A DNA stretch of 64,000 nt, taken from NCBI GenBank assembly GCA_002102555.1, contig MCFL01000086.1, forward strand, positions 1-64,000. The letters are read 5' to 3'. The stretch is from Catenaria anguillulae PL171 (lineage: Eukaryota > Blastocladiomycota > Blastocladiomycetes > Blastocladiales > Catenariaceae). The notes under the pieces are model-generated. The model searched no databases and was not told where the DNA came from. It worked only from the letters and a program-made list of their open reading frames with translations. Position numbers and translations under genes: made by a program. Shown here piece after piece: positions 23,709-35,197 of this stretch. The stretch's first letter is position 1. Each line of letters opens with the position of its first letter.

Positions 23709-25820
23709 TTATTCTTGTACATCCCCAAAGACTAATCGCTTCAACGCTGCCGACATGAGGCGAGGTAAAGATTGCTCAAGTTCCAGAATCGTTTCCTTAC
23801 CCGTACGTTCAAGTGAAATGTCGTCGTCGATTGATAGGGACCACTTTCTTCGCACAATTCGAATCTCGAGGGGGGGAAGACGGTCATCATGGACCTCTTG
23901 GTGTCGGACGAGTGCAAACTCCACGCGTTCAATTAGTGCGACGTGGGACAAGGCTACGCTTGTTCTCAAGGGATACTGGGGTCCCCACCAGTCGAATTGC
24001 CTTCGTTCTGCAACTACAGGCGGAACTGGGCGGAACGCATACGAGTACAAAATGGCCGCAACAATTTCGGCTAGGTCACCCCAGCCGCCAAAGACCACGA
24101 GAATCAGGGCTGCGGCCAAAACAATCATAAGGAGCCACCAAGGGAAGAGGACAAGCGAAACAAGCCAGACTTGCGAGCTCTTGGGGTTTATTTGGGTTTC
24201 GAAAATGGACGATGGGACTGTTGCTTCGCTGAGAAATCCCCATTTCCCGCTAAAAATTGCAAGCGGCAGTAGAGGGCGGCTCGGGCTCTGCGATTCCTTG
24301 GCTCTTTGCATGCAACTGACAGTCATGGAGCGATCGACCACAGTTGAGTATCGCGCCGACACAAAGTGCTGGAATGCTTCGATATCGGCTGTGATTTTGT
24401 TGTAACGGCGAACCCTCGAGCGACACACTTGGGTTGAAGTCGGTTGATTGAACAAGGAGGCTGTCACGTTGCTAGCGGGCGAGAAGCTGATCATACATTC
24501 TTGCATCGAGGGAAGCTCTGTCAGAATGGGATTTCCAGCTCCAGGAAGGGGTTGGTCGAGTCGATCGCGTAACGCGACTGACGTTCCAACAGTCCAGTTG
24601 CCGCATTAAGTCCTTGCAGGTGGCAGACACGGCAGATTCGGAGGTGATTGCGATGGACGTCGAGAGATGATCGCGTGAGCCATTGACCGGGCGAGATAGA
24701 AACTTTGAAGTCGAGGGAGGGTTGAGGTACACGGAAGCCGAATGCAGTTTCGGGAAAGATACACCAAAAGACAGAACTTCCACTTCGCTGGACTGGTTCT
24801 TGGTGAAGGTGAAGGTTGCTGCCGTCACACCTTGTTGACTGGGGGCGTGAATGTCGTCAAATTGAAGCATTACACCACCTTTTCCAAGCTGCGACAAACG
24901 CTCCACCAACCACTTGCTCATTCCCACCATATCAAGGCCGCACTCCATGTCATATGACCCGAGCGTGTTGTTCGGCATGGAAATCACGCCAAAATGCCGA
25001 CGGGGACGTTTGGAAGCCACTGAGCGCCCGTCTCTTGGGATGTAGTAGGACGTGGAGAAGGGAATCGTGTAGCCGTATGCAAGCTGCTGCGACTGCTGTG
25101 AAGGATGATTGATGAAAAGCTCGGCAAAGTGAACACTCTCGCCAAAGAAAGGCAAGCGATCGGAATGCGGCATTGAAAGTCCACGAGTGGTCCTGTTGAG
25201 GGCAGAAATGAGAGCCGCCGGAGCTGGTTGTGGAGTGGTTCCTACGTATTGTGCAGCCACCTCATCCATACATACGCTCCCACCTGCGATAGTCACGCTT
25301 GCCACCTCTGCATCGCTGAGATCTCCAATGGATTCCGGCCACGTTCCACTAAGTTGCGAACCCTTGGTAATGTCGTGCAAAGCTTGATAAACCCGCACGC
25401 GGTCGATGGCAATCAGCACATTGGAGCTGAAAGTTGTTTTAAAGGTGCTCGAAGCGCCAGTCACGGCTGCGGCCACAAATGCAACCTGGTACGCTTGAGT
25501 GCGCCTGAGTATGGACAATGAACTCGAGAGCAAAAGATCGATGCCTCGGGTCAAGACGAATGCAAGGAGAAAAGAAGGCAAGTCTTTCCCTTGGCGAGGC
25601 GCGTTGTAGCATGTTGCTAGTGATTTGCGATCCAAGCGCGCATTCCAGCAAGCGCAGATAATTGAACAACGAGGTAAACACCGATGCGGTGCTTGAAGAC
25701 GAGCCGAAGTCCGAGATCGCACAGGAAAGCGACCAAGATCCAACCCGAAATGGTGCTAAAAATGTCGAACTCCACGTCGCCGACAAGAATGCCTTGATTG
25801 GTGAAATGAGAGAAAGGCAT
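23709..25820 (-). CDS. multi-pass membrane protein of unknown function
   Basis: Starts at the ATG at 25820 (MPFSHFTNQGILVGDVEFDI). Hydrophobic segments: FSTISGWILVAFLCDLGL, VYLVVQLSALAGM, probably LPSFLLAFVLTRGIDLLL, and AYQVAFVAAAVTG. A roughly 350-residue hydrophilic, probably lumenal or extracellular region follows, then a C-terminal hydrophobic block (WLVSLVLFPWWLLMIVLAAA, LILVVFGGWG). It ends after LVFGDVQE at 23709. The frame needs one base near 25625 (GMRAW–DRKSLAT) and probably two near 24590–24530 (LDCW–ERQSRYAID and FLELEIP–LTELPSMQ). I do not recognise the family. N-glycosylation-type Asn sites occur in the loop. Confidence 0.55.
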
Positions 25821-26557
25821 GGTAGAGATGTGCGGTAAGGGCGCGGGAAGATACGAGTGAGAATGGTCGGAGTCGTTGAGTTGCCACTCGAAGAGTTGAA
25901 CAGTTGCCGTTATGGAAAAGAGGCGCTGTCGACGAGGCAGGCAGGTATGCGTGGATGCGAAGAGACGCCAATACGGCCACAATTGCAAAAGGAAGAGGTA
26001 AGCTCAAAATGGATGCTGGCCGAGCGTGGACGATACGTACTTCAATGGAAGCCTTCTTTTGCAAGCGATAATGATGGGACTGCTTTGGAGGACACCCACG
26101 TACGTGCATTCTCTTACCTGATTGTGAGGGGGTGCTCGGCATACATATGTGGACCAGCATGTGTTACTTGAACTTCGAGTATGATTCCCGATGCGGCACC
26201 AGCGCGAGAGTACAATTCACCGCAAAGTCAGCCGCAACTGTCGGATATTGAGGTGATCATGCTTGAACAGGTAGCAAAATACGCCTGGATTTGAAACTGT
26301 TTGCAAGACATGATTGTTTGCGTCTGTAGTTCGCGTACCTACGGCACGTGCATCAATATGACATTTCGTAGCCGCACCGTGCGCGATGCGTGAGGGTCGG
26401 CTCGCATGATGGTCTTTTTTACTACCTGATTTCTTTCACACGCCTACATTCACAGAACGTGGGCTTGTTACGCCCGATACCCCGTATGTAGCGGTCACAG
26501 ATGCGTGGCAAAGTTGCATGTCGACAGTGTTTGATCGAAATATGAGCCACGGCCGCC
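25821..26557. other. intergenic
   Basis: Upstream region of the membrane-protein gene. Only short frames were seen. Confidence 0.4.
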
Positions 26558-26755
26558 ATGGACCAGTTTGTGCACTGGCGGCGCGTCCCCGACAATTTGG
26601 CGCAGCTCGCGGCCGAGCTCGGCAGCCCACTGCCCCTGTACGTGCTTGGCACCGTCCGCACGTACGGCACGACGGCCGAAGACATTGGCATGCTGCTCGA
26701 CTCGATGACGTTCCGCATTGGCAACGAGCGCGTCAAGCGCATGGGCTACAACTAG
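26558..26755 (+). CDS. small ORF, 65 aa, unknown
   Basis: ATG-initiated frame MDQFVHWRRVPDNLAQLAAE to ...FRIGNERVKRMGYN. The third codon position is strongly GC-biased (GCC, CTG, CGC, AAC), unlike the AT-rich flanks, so it looks like real or formerly real coding sequence. There is no known motif. The abrupt composition boundary could mean an exon of a longer gene, a captured gene fragment or a true small gene. Confidence 0.35.
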   Translation: MDQFVHWRRVPDNLAQLAAELGSPLPLYVLGTVRTYGTTAEDIGMLLDSMTFRIGNERVKRMGYN

Positions 26756-27341
26756 TCGTTTAGACGAGTTCAAATTCATCGTATCATGAGGCGAGCTTGC
26801 GGGAAAGAGGGATTGATCACAGTGAGCTGACTCAGTGTGCAGCGATGATGACTTCTGCAACTATCGAGAACCCAACTGGTTCATTATAGTCGTGACGAGG
26901 GAGTCACATCAAGTCGAGCACAGAAACATTCTGGTCGACCATGTTTTGGTGCAACGGTCTACATGTTGGGAGAGATTGCTGTATCTGAAATGGAGGCCAA
27001 CCTGGGAGAATTGTGAAATTCCAGTTTTGCGCAGGCATAAATTGATTTCATAATCATTGTTGACGAGTAACTTCAAGTTTGTGAGCCTGCGAACAGCCGC
27101 GCACAGCTTGACTGCGGCCTTCGCCATAGCCCAAGGGACATTGTGCTGGTTGGTCTGGTAGCGTTCGAGGTTTCTGAGGAGCAATACGTTTGCTATATGC
27201 AATGCTCTGCAAGAGGAACTCAGTGCAATTGTATCGGACATATCAACATGTTTTGTACGTCTCAGATGATGTCGAGGCGACAAGGTCAGTTCTCACTGTC
27301 ATGTACTACTATGGATTGCTTCAGCGAATTTCAAAGAAAAG
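26756..27341. other. intergenic
   Basis: AT-richer spacer between the small ORF and the coiled-coil gene. No feature seen. Confidence 0.4.
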
Positions 27342-29947
27342 ATGGCGAAGGCATCGGCGGATGCAAGTAATCGGATGAAGGTCGGTGCTGCTCCGACGGC
27401 TGCGCCAGCCAATCCTCCATCTGGGATCCAGTCAACGAGCGGCACAGGGGCAGTTGCCTCGACAATATCATCGAGCAGCGTCAACGTGTCAGTTCCTGCG
27501 CATCATCATCATGCCGACGATCACGAGCGAGCAGTCATGCTAGCGGAAGAGAACAGGAGACTGGTTGACGAGCTGGACATGCTCCGAGATCAGCAGAATC
27601 AGGTTTGTGTACCCAGTGTCATGCCGGTTGATGTGGTGGGATGAAAACATGGCTCATCATCAGTTCCTTTCATGCAGAATGTACTACTCAAGGAATCCAT
27701 TCAAGGCATGATTCACGAGACCGAAAAGTTGCGAAACGAGCTCAAGCAGCGCGACGAATTATTCAAAAAAGCTCAGCACGACCTCGATGCCCGCAGCAAG
27801 GAACTGCAAATGCGCGAAGAGACGTATCAGCTGTCCCAAAAGAATTTCGAGGAGCGTTTACAACTGCTGGAAGATTCGAAGCGTCAAGCGGATGCACTGA
27901 TCGAGAAGGGGCGTAATGAGCTGCGCGAGAAGCAGGCAGAGCTGGACGAGGCAAGAAAGTTGGCTGATAGATTGGCGGAGGCGACCCAGGCTGCCGAAAT
28001 TGTTTCTAATCCCACCATTTCGGATACCACTACGGTGCAACCAGCACGCACAGAACTGGAACACGGCCCTTCATCAATCTCGGAGGAGTCTGCGCCGGAA
28101 CAGCCCATCGCCGACGGTGACGGTGGGATGTTGGATCACGAGACGTCGCTCAAGTCGATCACAACGGAACGGGACCATCTCGCGGCCAAGATCAAAGAAG
28201 TCCAACGTGCGCTTGTAACCGCTCAAGCCCAATCGGACGTGTTCCGCAGTGGGAAAGAGCAGGCATTGGCACAGCTTGACAGTGTTCGAGCAGCAAAGGA
28301 GGAGGCTCTAGCACAACTCGCAGCGTCCACTTTGGCCAAGGCCGAAATATCTGCTCAACTAGATGTGGCTCCGCGCAACAGATTCACACGCAGAGCAACT
28401 TGAAGCAACCACTGCCGCCAAAACAAGCCTCGAATCACAATTCGCAGCGGTTCGCTCGGAAAATGCCGCCTTGCTCGCACAACTCGCTTCAGCAAGCGCA
28501 ACGGAAAACGAGCTCAAAGCCCAAATCGAACAAATCCGCAATGAGCACAGCCAAGGTCTGTCGAGGATCGACGCGTTGGAACTTGAGCTGAAGCAAATGC
28601 TCGCGCAACTCGAGTCCGCGCGCATGGAGCGAGCAGAGGCACAGGCAAGCTTGTCCAGCGTCACAGCTGCCAAGATCAAAGCCGAACAGCAGGTCGAGGA
28701 ATTGCAGATGAGCAAAAAGGAGGCGCTCGCTCAGTTGGAAACCGCGTGTAAACATCGAGACGAGGCTGCATCGAATTTGAAAGCAGTTGAAGCAGCCAAA
28801 GAACAGAGTGATGCGCCGAACGAAAGGCCCGTCGGGAGACCGAATGGGTCAAGTCTCTATTGTCAGCGGCTGAAAAGGCTGCCAAAGAGGAGGCTGAAAA
28901 GGCGCAGCAGCTCCAAAAGCAGGTCGACGATCTCGGCAAGCAACTCTACACGGCCAAGGAAACAGTAGCTAAGCTCGAATCAACCGAGGTCGAGTTATCG
29001 AGCGCCCACGCCGATTTGGCAGTTGCTCGTGCTCTCAAAACAGAACAGCACTAGCACTTGCCGAGGCAGAAACAGAGTTGAAGACATTGCGGGCATCCGA
29101 CGCCCAATCTCGACGAACTTTGCGCGCGCTTGAGGCCGAGAGCGCCGAAATGACATCCAAACTGCAACTATTGGAAGCCGCCAAAGCTGACGCTGAGCAA
29201 CGGTGTACTGCCGCGGAAACAACGCGAGACGACTTGCAAGCTCGCCTACCACTCTTGGAAACGGCCGCGGCGCAAGCCATGGCACGGGCAGACGCCGCCG
29301 AGCGTACACGAGAGGATATCGAGGCGCAAATGCGTATTCTCGAAAAGAAGTCGAACCAGCAAGTCCGCGAACTGCAACGCGAGCTCAAACGCCGTGGGAA
29401 CGGTGGCGGCGGAGTGTCTCCAGGTGGAAACGATGGTGAGGACCATGGCGGATTAGGGACACACTTATCTGTCTCAACTCAAGACATAATGGGACGTGGA
29501 TTCCACGGTGGTGATGTGCCTCCCACTCCGATTGCACCACCAGAACTTGTGGAGCTGCGCGACCGCATCCAAAAGCTAACCGACGAGCTCGAAAGCAAGT
29601 CCAAGCTGTTGCGCATGTACATTTTGCGAGATCACCAGGCAGTACTCGAGCGAACCCTCGCAGGTGCAGCAAAAGCTGCTTCAAAAGGTGCGACGACAAC
29701 TGGAGGTGGTACGGCCGGGTTCAGCATCGCCGCTCTTTCCTCCACGTCCACCATGTTGAAACTGGATCCTTCAACCTTGGCTCAAGTCAACACCACGCTC
29801 CAGACATTGCTGGAAGAACAAACTTTGAAATCGGCGCAGCTGCAAGAAGATGTTGCACGATTAAGCGCCATGTTGACAGGTGGGGTCCAGCCAGGAGGTC
29901 GAAGCGAAGAGTCGGCTAGGAAGGCGCGGCAAAGGCATGCGGTGTAA
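27342..29947 (+). CDS. long coiled-coil protein, CCDC186-like
   Basis: Exon 1 is 27342–27602 (MAKASADASNRM...LDMLRDQQNQ); exon 2 begins at 27678 (NVLLKESIQGMIHETEKLR). Nearly the whole protein is heptad coiled coil (RDELFKKAQHDLDARSKELQ; LESQFAAVRSENAALLAQLA; TSKLQLLEAAKADAEQRC). Near the C terminus ELVELRDRIQKLTDELESK, KLLRMYILRDH and later LAQVNTTLQTLLEEQTLKSA resemble the conserved end of CCDC186/CCCP-1, a trans-Golgi/dense-core-vesicle coiled coil. That family call is from memory of its pattern and is tentative. Frames change near 28365, 28830 and 29050, each consistent with a missing base. It could also be a generic golgin. Confidence 0.6.
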
Positions 29948-30696
29948 GGATGGGAATGTAACACTTGTGATGGTGTTTGGTAACGATAAATATCTGTTAG
30001 ATTCGGTGTATATCAGTGTTTGAAGTCCTCGTCCTCCTTCTTGAAGTGGGGCATGGCTTTGTACTCGCAGCTTTTGTTGTCTTTTGGCATACTGTCTCGT
30101 ATTTCTGCCTCTTTACTTGCGTCCGTTGCTGGGAAGAAATCGATTCGAAGCACGGATGGAATCGCTGGCGAATGAGTTATGCACGTCCTTCTTATGCATA
30201 TCATGCCAGCAACTGAGCTGTGAGTTTACGTATGTATTTACACCTACCAATCCTGCCATGAAATGAAGCTCCCAAGTAAGTACACTCTTTTGCACCTTGC
30301 AAGGCGTACAAACAGGATACCGATCGCTTCACCCAATGGCTCGGATCCGTGGCGATTAGCAAGGGATGGCGCCTGGTGCGAGTGTCGTGTCATGACATTG
30401 GCCCATGAAACTGTCAACCACAGACGCTGCCTCAGGCTGTCTCTGTCTCGAGAACCACCCTCCAATCCGCACCACGGGCCATTCAAGCCGATTCCGGCGA
30501 GTTCTTGTGCGAATCAAAAAGTTCCCATTCTTTGCATGTTGAAATTGTCGTCAAATGTGTCGATGAGTATCGCACCTTGCCCTGGTTGATTGCTCGAGCT
30601 TGTTGTCATTTGGCAATGCGGTCAGCGCTGCTATGCATTCATAAGAAAGGGAATCCCTGCGACAAGGTATCGGAATTGAATACGTCAACAACGCAT
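29948..30696. other. intergenic between convergent genes
   Basis: 3' flank of the coiled-coil gene (+) and of the CENP-S-like gene (−). No coding signal. Confidence 0.45.
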
Positions 30697-31598
30697 TCAA
30701 TGCTGCGGATTGTTGCGCTCTTGCAGATACAGGTCAAGCGCGCTTATGAGACTTGGATTCCGCCTTGCCAAGAGCAAAACGTCGTCGGTCGACACTGTTG
30801 AACGGCCCCGATGTTTCGCAAAGGCCGCCAAGTCTTGAGCCCACAACTCTGCAACACATAGCCACGATAAATACGTTGAGCGAAGTCACAAGTGAGATTC
30901 CAAAAACGAACCCAACTGAGCATGCGTCACTTTTGCGACCGCCGCCGTCACCTCCCGAGGTATACTTGCATCCACTGAGACTCCTGCAACGCCACAATCC
31001 GCCCAACGCCATGATGGACTGCCGTCTTCAATGCCTCATGTGCAGCCTTGTCCTTTTCCGATCGCTCCATGTCCGCGAGCTGCGGGTCCGCAGGCGCTAC
31101 AAAGTCGTCCAAGCCGTCGAGATCAGAGTCGGCGGCGCCCATGCCGCGTGGATTGTCCGAGTCGAAATCCCAATCATCGTCGTTGTCGCGGGCGCCAGAG
31201 TAGCCTGCCTTAGGTTCTCGATTCGAGCCAAGAAGGGATTGCCCGGTTTGGTAGGTTGCTTGCGTGATGCCGCCACCGTGCGGGGTTTCTTTGCGATGCA
31301 GATGCGGATTCAAAGTCGTCGTCGAGATGTGCATCGTCCGAGTCGGACAGGAGCGAGATGGCCGCCGGGGCTCGCCTTTTCGTTGCAACCGAGGTGGAAA
31401 TAGATGCTGTAGCTGCTTTGCTACTGGACGCTTCCGTTGTTGGGGCTCGATAATGCGATCCGGCCCTTGCCGTCGTCGAGCGGTGGTAAGTGTCTCGCGT
31501 GTCCGTGTCAAACTCGAAATCGTCGTCGTCGTCGTTGCCGTCGAGGTCCATGCGGATCACGATGCGGTCTTCTTGTCTGTGGTGTGCTTGTCGGACAT
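30697..31598 (-). CDS. CENPS: CENP-S / MHF1-like histone-fold protein with acidic N-terminal extension
   Basis: Kinetochore and Fanconi-pathway histone-fold protein; it pairs with CENP-X/MHF2. Exon 1 runs from the ATG at 31598 (MSDKHTTDKKTAS) or 31551 (MDLDGNDDDDDFEFDTDTRD) to 30966. The last exon begins near 30915. The first histone-fold helix is in KDKAAHEALKTAVHHGVGRI. The diagnostic C-terminal block reads LWAQDLAAFAKHRGRSTVST, DDVLLLARRNPSLISAL. It ends at a TGA at 30697 after LYLQERNNPQH. Before the fold is an extension of about 170 residues with Asp-rich patches (DDDDDFEFD, DNDDDWDFDSDN, DSDLDGLDDF); ordinary CENP-S proteins are only about 110–140 residues in total. Frame changes lie near 31560, 31230 and 30850. 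The exon structure around 30850–30965 is uncertain. Confidence 0.72.
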
Positions 31599-33010
31599 GA
31601 TGTGAATGCTTTGACTAACAGACGGATTCATGGACACTGGTTGAGGCTCGTGTGGTCAAGTCAAAGCCCGTGTTCAAAAGGTCGATGAAGAATAATGAGT
31701 CACTCTCAAAAGCCAATTGGAAGATGCTGTCCCACACCAAGCAGCAAAGAATTTGATTCTGGTTGACGGCGGCCAATAAAACACAAAGTCTTTACTGCAT
31801 CCACGACCACGACCAGGCAAGGGCCAAGTCGTTAAGAACTCGAGAGCCGTCGATGGTTGCAGCTCACGAGCCAGCACGGTGCTGATGCCATCATGGTCGG
31901 CGGGTCAATGCTTGAGATTCCAAAAAGAAGAACGAATTGAATGTAGTAATAGGTGCGAGACAACTCGTCAATGATAGAACGGGAAGCGAGGCAGGGAGGC
32001 AGGTTGAATATACAGTGTGGGGGAGAACTACAGCCCCCAATCAATCGAAGAAAGAGACAAGAAAGGGCAAGCGACGTAGTCGGGACGAGCCCCGATGCAC
32101 AGCCAGCACCCGACACCAACGTTTGGCCTATCCGACCTTGCCCATGGGTGCGAGCTACGGGTAGGCATAAGGGGGGAAGGCCCATGGCGCACGCCACAAA
32201 ATGAGCGTGACGGGGGCTGCTGGCGACGATGGCGAGCGGACTGGGTGGGTTGGCGTACAGCGTGTGGGCAAGCTGCGTTGCAGAGTGGGAAGTACACAAC
32301 CGGTTGAGCATTGGACCCCAAAAAAAAAGATCACAACATGTGCAGGTATCAAGTAACAGCAAGGTCGTTCGCCTGCCAGCAGGATGACTTGCTGCCACCA
32401 CCCAATTCAAGAGAATGGAACAGGCAACATACCAGATGCAGGGATGAACCAACAAGCAAGCACACACACACTCACGGCAAGCGGCACCAGCAAGAGAGAG
32501 GGAGAAAAAAAAAGAGACAATGGTGAGACAAGTGGGTAGACAGATGAAAGGAGAGAGGTTCAAAAAAAAAGTTGTGGTTTTTGTTGGAATATATGACAAG
32601 CAAAGTAGGAGATAATGGATGCTCAAAAGGAGCTGTGAGAGGAGAGAGGGCGAACAGAATAAAGAGGCACTGCAGTTGAAGCCAACCGTCGATACGAAAG
32701 CAATCCTCAGGCTAACGAGAACCACAGTCGTTGATTGTCGGGAGGGTACAGAAGACGGCAAGTTCCGAATGAATCAAGAGGACACAAGAAGGTGCGGCAA
32801 GACGTGAACGAGGAAGAGGAAACCAAGGGTAAACCGGCACACAACTCGGCGCAAACGCAACACGCACGGCAGCCAATGAGCCAACGGAACCAAGGTCATG
32901 ATCACGCTCGATCGGCCACGACGACAACACCTTGCGTAGTCCAAGGGGAAGGGTATATCAATGGAAAGGATGGGCCAACGCCGCCGCGGCCGGCACAACG
33001 CCCGGTGCTC
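31599..33010. other. intergenic / untranslated, low-complexity
   Basis: About 1.4 kb with A-rich runs (several poly-A tracts of 7–9) and Ag/ga-rich repeats. A 310-codon minus-strand frame spans 31832–32761, but it has no good start, mixes Cys/Leu/Ser at random and lacks codon bias, so I do not call it. It probably includes the 3' UTR of the next gene. Confidence 0.45.
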
Positions 33011-34396
33011 ACCAACCTGCTGTGCTTGCTTCTGCTGCTGCGCGGCGGTAGCCGACAACAAGCTCTGAATCAACCTCATGGCCTGCTCCTCTGCTGATAC
33101 ATCAACCTGCGGAGGTTGCCCGACAGCCGAGGCGATCTTGTCGCCGACGGCTGCTGGTGGAACCACAACGTCGTGATGCCCGTCGTCGCGCGGCGGCGTG
33201 GGCAATGGCGAGTGATGCCTGCGCAGGTCATTGACCACGGGCGTTGACATGACGTGCTCTTGAATGTGCACAGGAGACGAGGACGACGAAGGCAGTGGGA
33301 GTGATGTCGGGTCGAGTGGTGGCGACAGCGGCGTGTGGTGTGACAAGAGCATGGACTTTGGGTGCTGCGGTGTGCAGGGTGCAACCATTGCCTTGGTTGG
33401 CGACTTGACCACAGTGGGGAAGAGCACCTTGGAGGGGGACCCGAGGCCAAACAAGGCAAGTGAGTTGCTGCTGGGATGCGGGAGCACCGCGGGCCGGTTG
33501 CGTGGGCGACCCCCGACAACCAAGGCACAGCTGCAGAAGGAGTAGCCGGAATGGCAATGGATGTCGATGCACGGGCAGCCATGGTTGCAGCTGGGGCAGG
33601 CTGGGCGTTGGGAAGGTCATGCCAATACCCAGCCAAGCCCAGCAACCGACGGCGACACCGCGGCCAGAGGTCGTGCCGACGCCGACATCATGGCCGCGGC
33701 AAACGAGGCCGAGGGCATGGTTGGAGACACGGGTGGTGGTGCATGGAGGCCAAATTGAGTGCCGACCTTGGGCTGGGCGGAGCTGGTTCTGGACTGGCGG
33801 ACCGGCTGCAGCGACCGACAATGTCCATAGGGTCATCCTGGTCGTCACGGCCATCATCATCGTCGTCACTGTCACCCGATGAGACGAGAGCGAGTTGGTT
33901 CGGCAAACTGCAGGTACGGGTCAAGTCCGACTTGAGGTCGAGCGTGGACCGAATGTGGTCTGAATGGATGAATGCATTGGGATGGTGGGTTGAGTGTGAG
34001 TGAGTGAGTGAGCATTGCCAGAATGCCTTGGCAGTCAAGACGTACACCGCCTGCGAGTCTTTTCCACCACCACCCTCGACAGCCGCTTTGTGCGCTTTTT
34101 AGAGCGCTTGCGTACTCCACCAGCTGCACGGCGAGTGGCGGCGGCGGCAGCGCGTGAGGGGGCCGCGGGCGGGCATGCGACCCGGCAGAAGGCATGACCA
34201 TGACAACGTGCGAGGTTGACAAGGAGGGCTGCGACAGGGAAGAGCCTGACGACGAGCCGACCGAGGCGGTGCGAGCGTGGGCGTACGAGTGCGAGGACAT
34301 GGCGGTGGTGCGTGCTTGCGGCAAAGCTTGCGAGTGAGGCTGCGAGAGTGAGTGCGAATGCGAGTGCGAGTGGGCGGCCAGAGGGCACGAGCGCAT
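33011..34396 (-). CDS. low-complexity, probably nuclear protein (frame broken)
   Basis: Starts at the ATG at 34396 (MRSCPLAAHSHSHSHS), a His-Ser repeat. After one missing base near 34155 it reads AAAATRRAAGGVRKRSKKRT, KRLSRVVVEKTRR, a strong bipartite-type nuclear localisation signal. An intron (about 34050–33911) joins in phase to RLPNQLALVSSGDSDDDDDG, RDDQDDPMDIVG, an acidic patch. The rest is Pro/Ser/Ala-rich (SPPLDPTSLPLPSSSSSPV), ending near SAEEQAMRLIQSLLSATAA, QQQKQAQQ at 33011, where another donor site (GTTGGTGAGC) suggests one more exon I cannot place. Basic plus acidic disordered regions suggest a chromatin or transcription role, but no fold is recognised. Confidence 0.4.
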
Positions 34397-35197
34397 GATG
34401 GTGTTGTGTTGGAAGAAAAAAAAAAAGAAAAGAAGAAGAGAACGACGGGGCAATTGGAGTGAACCGAAATCAGAATCAGAGTCAGAGTCACAGCGTCCAA
34501 CGTCGAGCAGAGTTTGAGTGCTTGAGTGTTTTTTGTGGGTTTGTGGGTTGGAAAGATTGGAAATGGAACTGAAAATGAGTCGGTGGCAGGAATTGCACTC
34601 AGTTTCGTGGGTTCAAGAGTCCAAAGGAGGGGCACGGCAGTCACGCTATCAAGGATGATTCAACAACGTTGCTGGCAGCCAAAGAGCTTGAACTTCGTCT
34701 TCATCTCGAGGTACCGGGTTGACTCGTGTGGGATTCATTTGCCAGGCAAGCCCCCTTCTTGGCGCAGCACTTGGTTACACGTCACGCGTGCCAGCCTTCC
34801 ATTGCCCTTCCATGACGAGTTGACGACATCGCCGAATCGCGGATGAATCCCTTGGCTCTTCGCCCAACACAACTATGGATCACCATCGCCGCCCTCTCAC
34901 AGCCTTCTCACGCTGTCCCGGCCTCCTCTCGCCTCCTGTCTACCAGTTGCCAAGCATCTGCACTCATTCAAGTCTCATGGCGACAATCCATCCTTCACGA
35001 CTAAAATGGTGACCTCATTTTGGTGGTGCGCCCACACCATCAACGCCTTTCCCGTTCAATTTGGGTTCCGACCTAACATACCCTTGGGAATCCTACCCGA
35101 TTTCAGTCTGGACGATCGAATCGGCTCCGCGCGGCAAGGCTCACTAAGGATCATCGCTTTTGGAAGATGATTGTGTGGGTTGGCAGGCATTGTGGAA
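34397..35197. other. intergenic
   Basis: Spacer between the His-Ser gene and the hAT remnant, with a poly-A/AAAAAG run near 34420. No terminal inverted repeat of the transposon was identified. Confidence 0.35.

Noticed and set aside
31832-32761. 310-codon minus-strand open frame
   Set aside because: No ATG at its start, random Cys/Leu/Ser mixture, no domain, and it crosses A-rich non-coding DNA.
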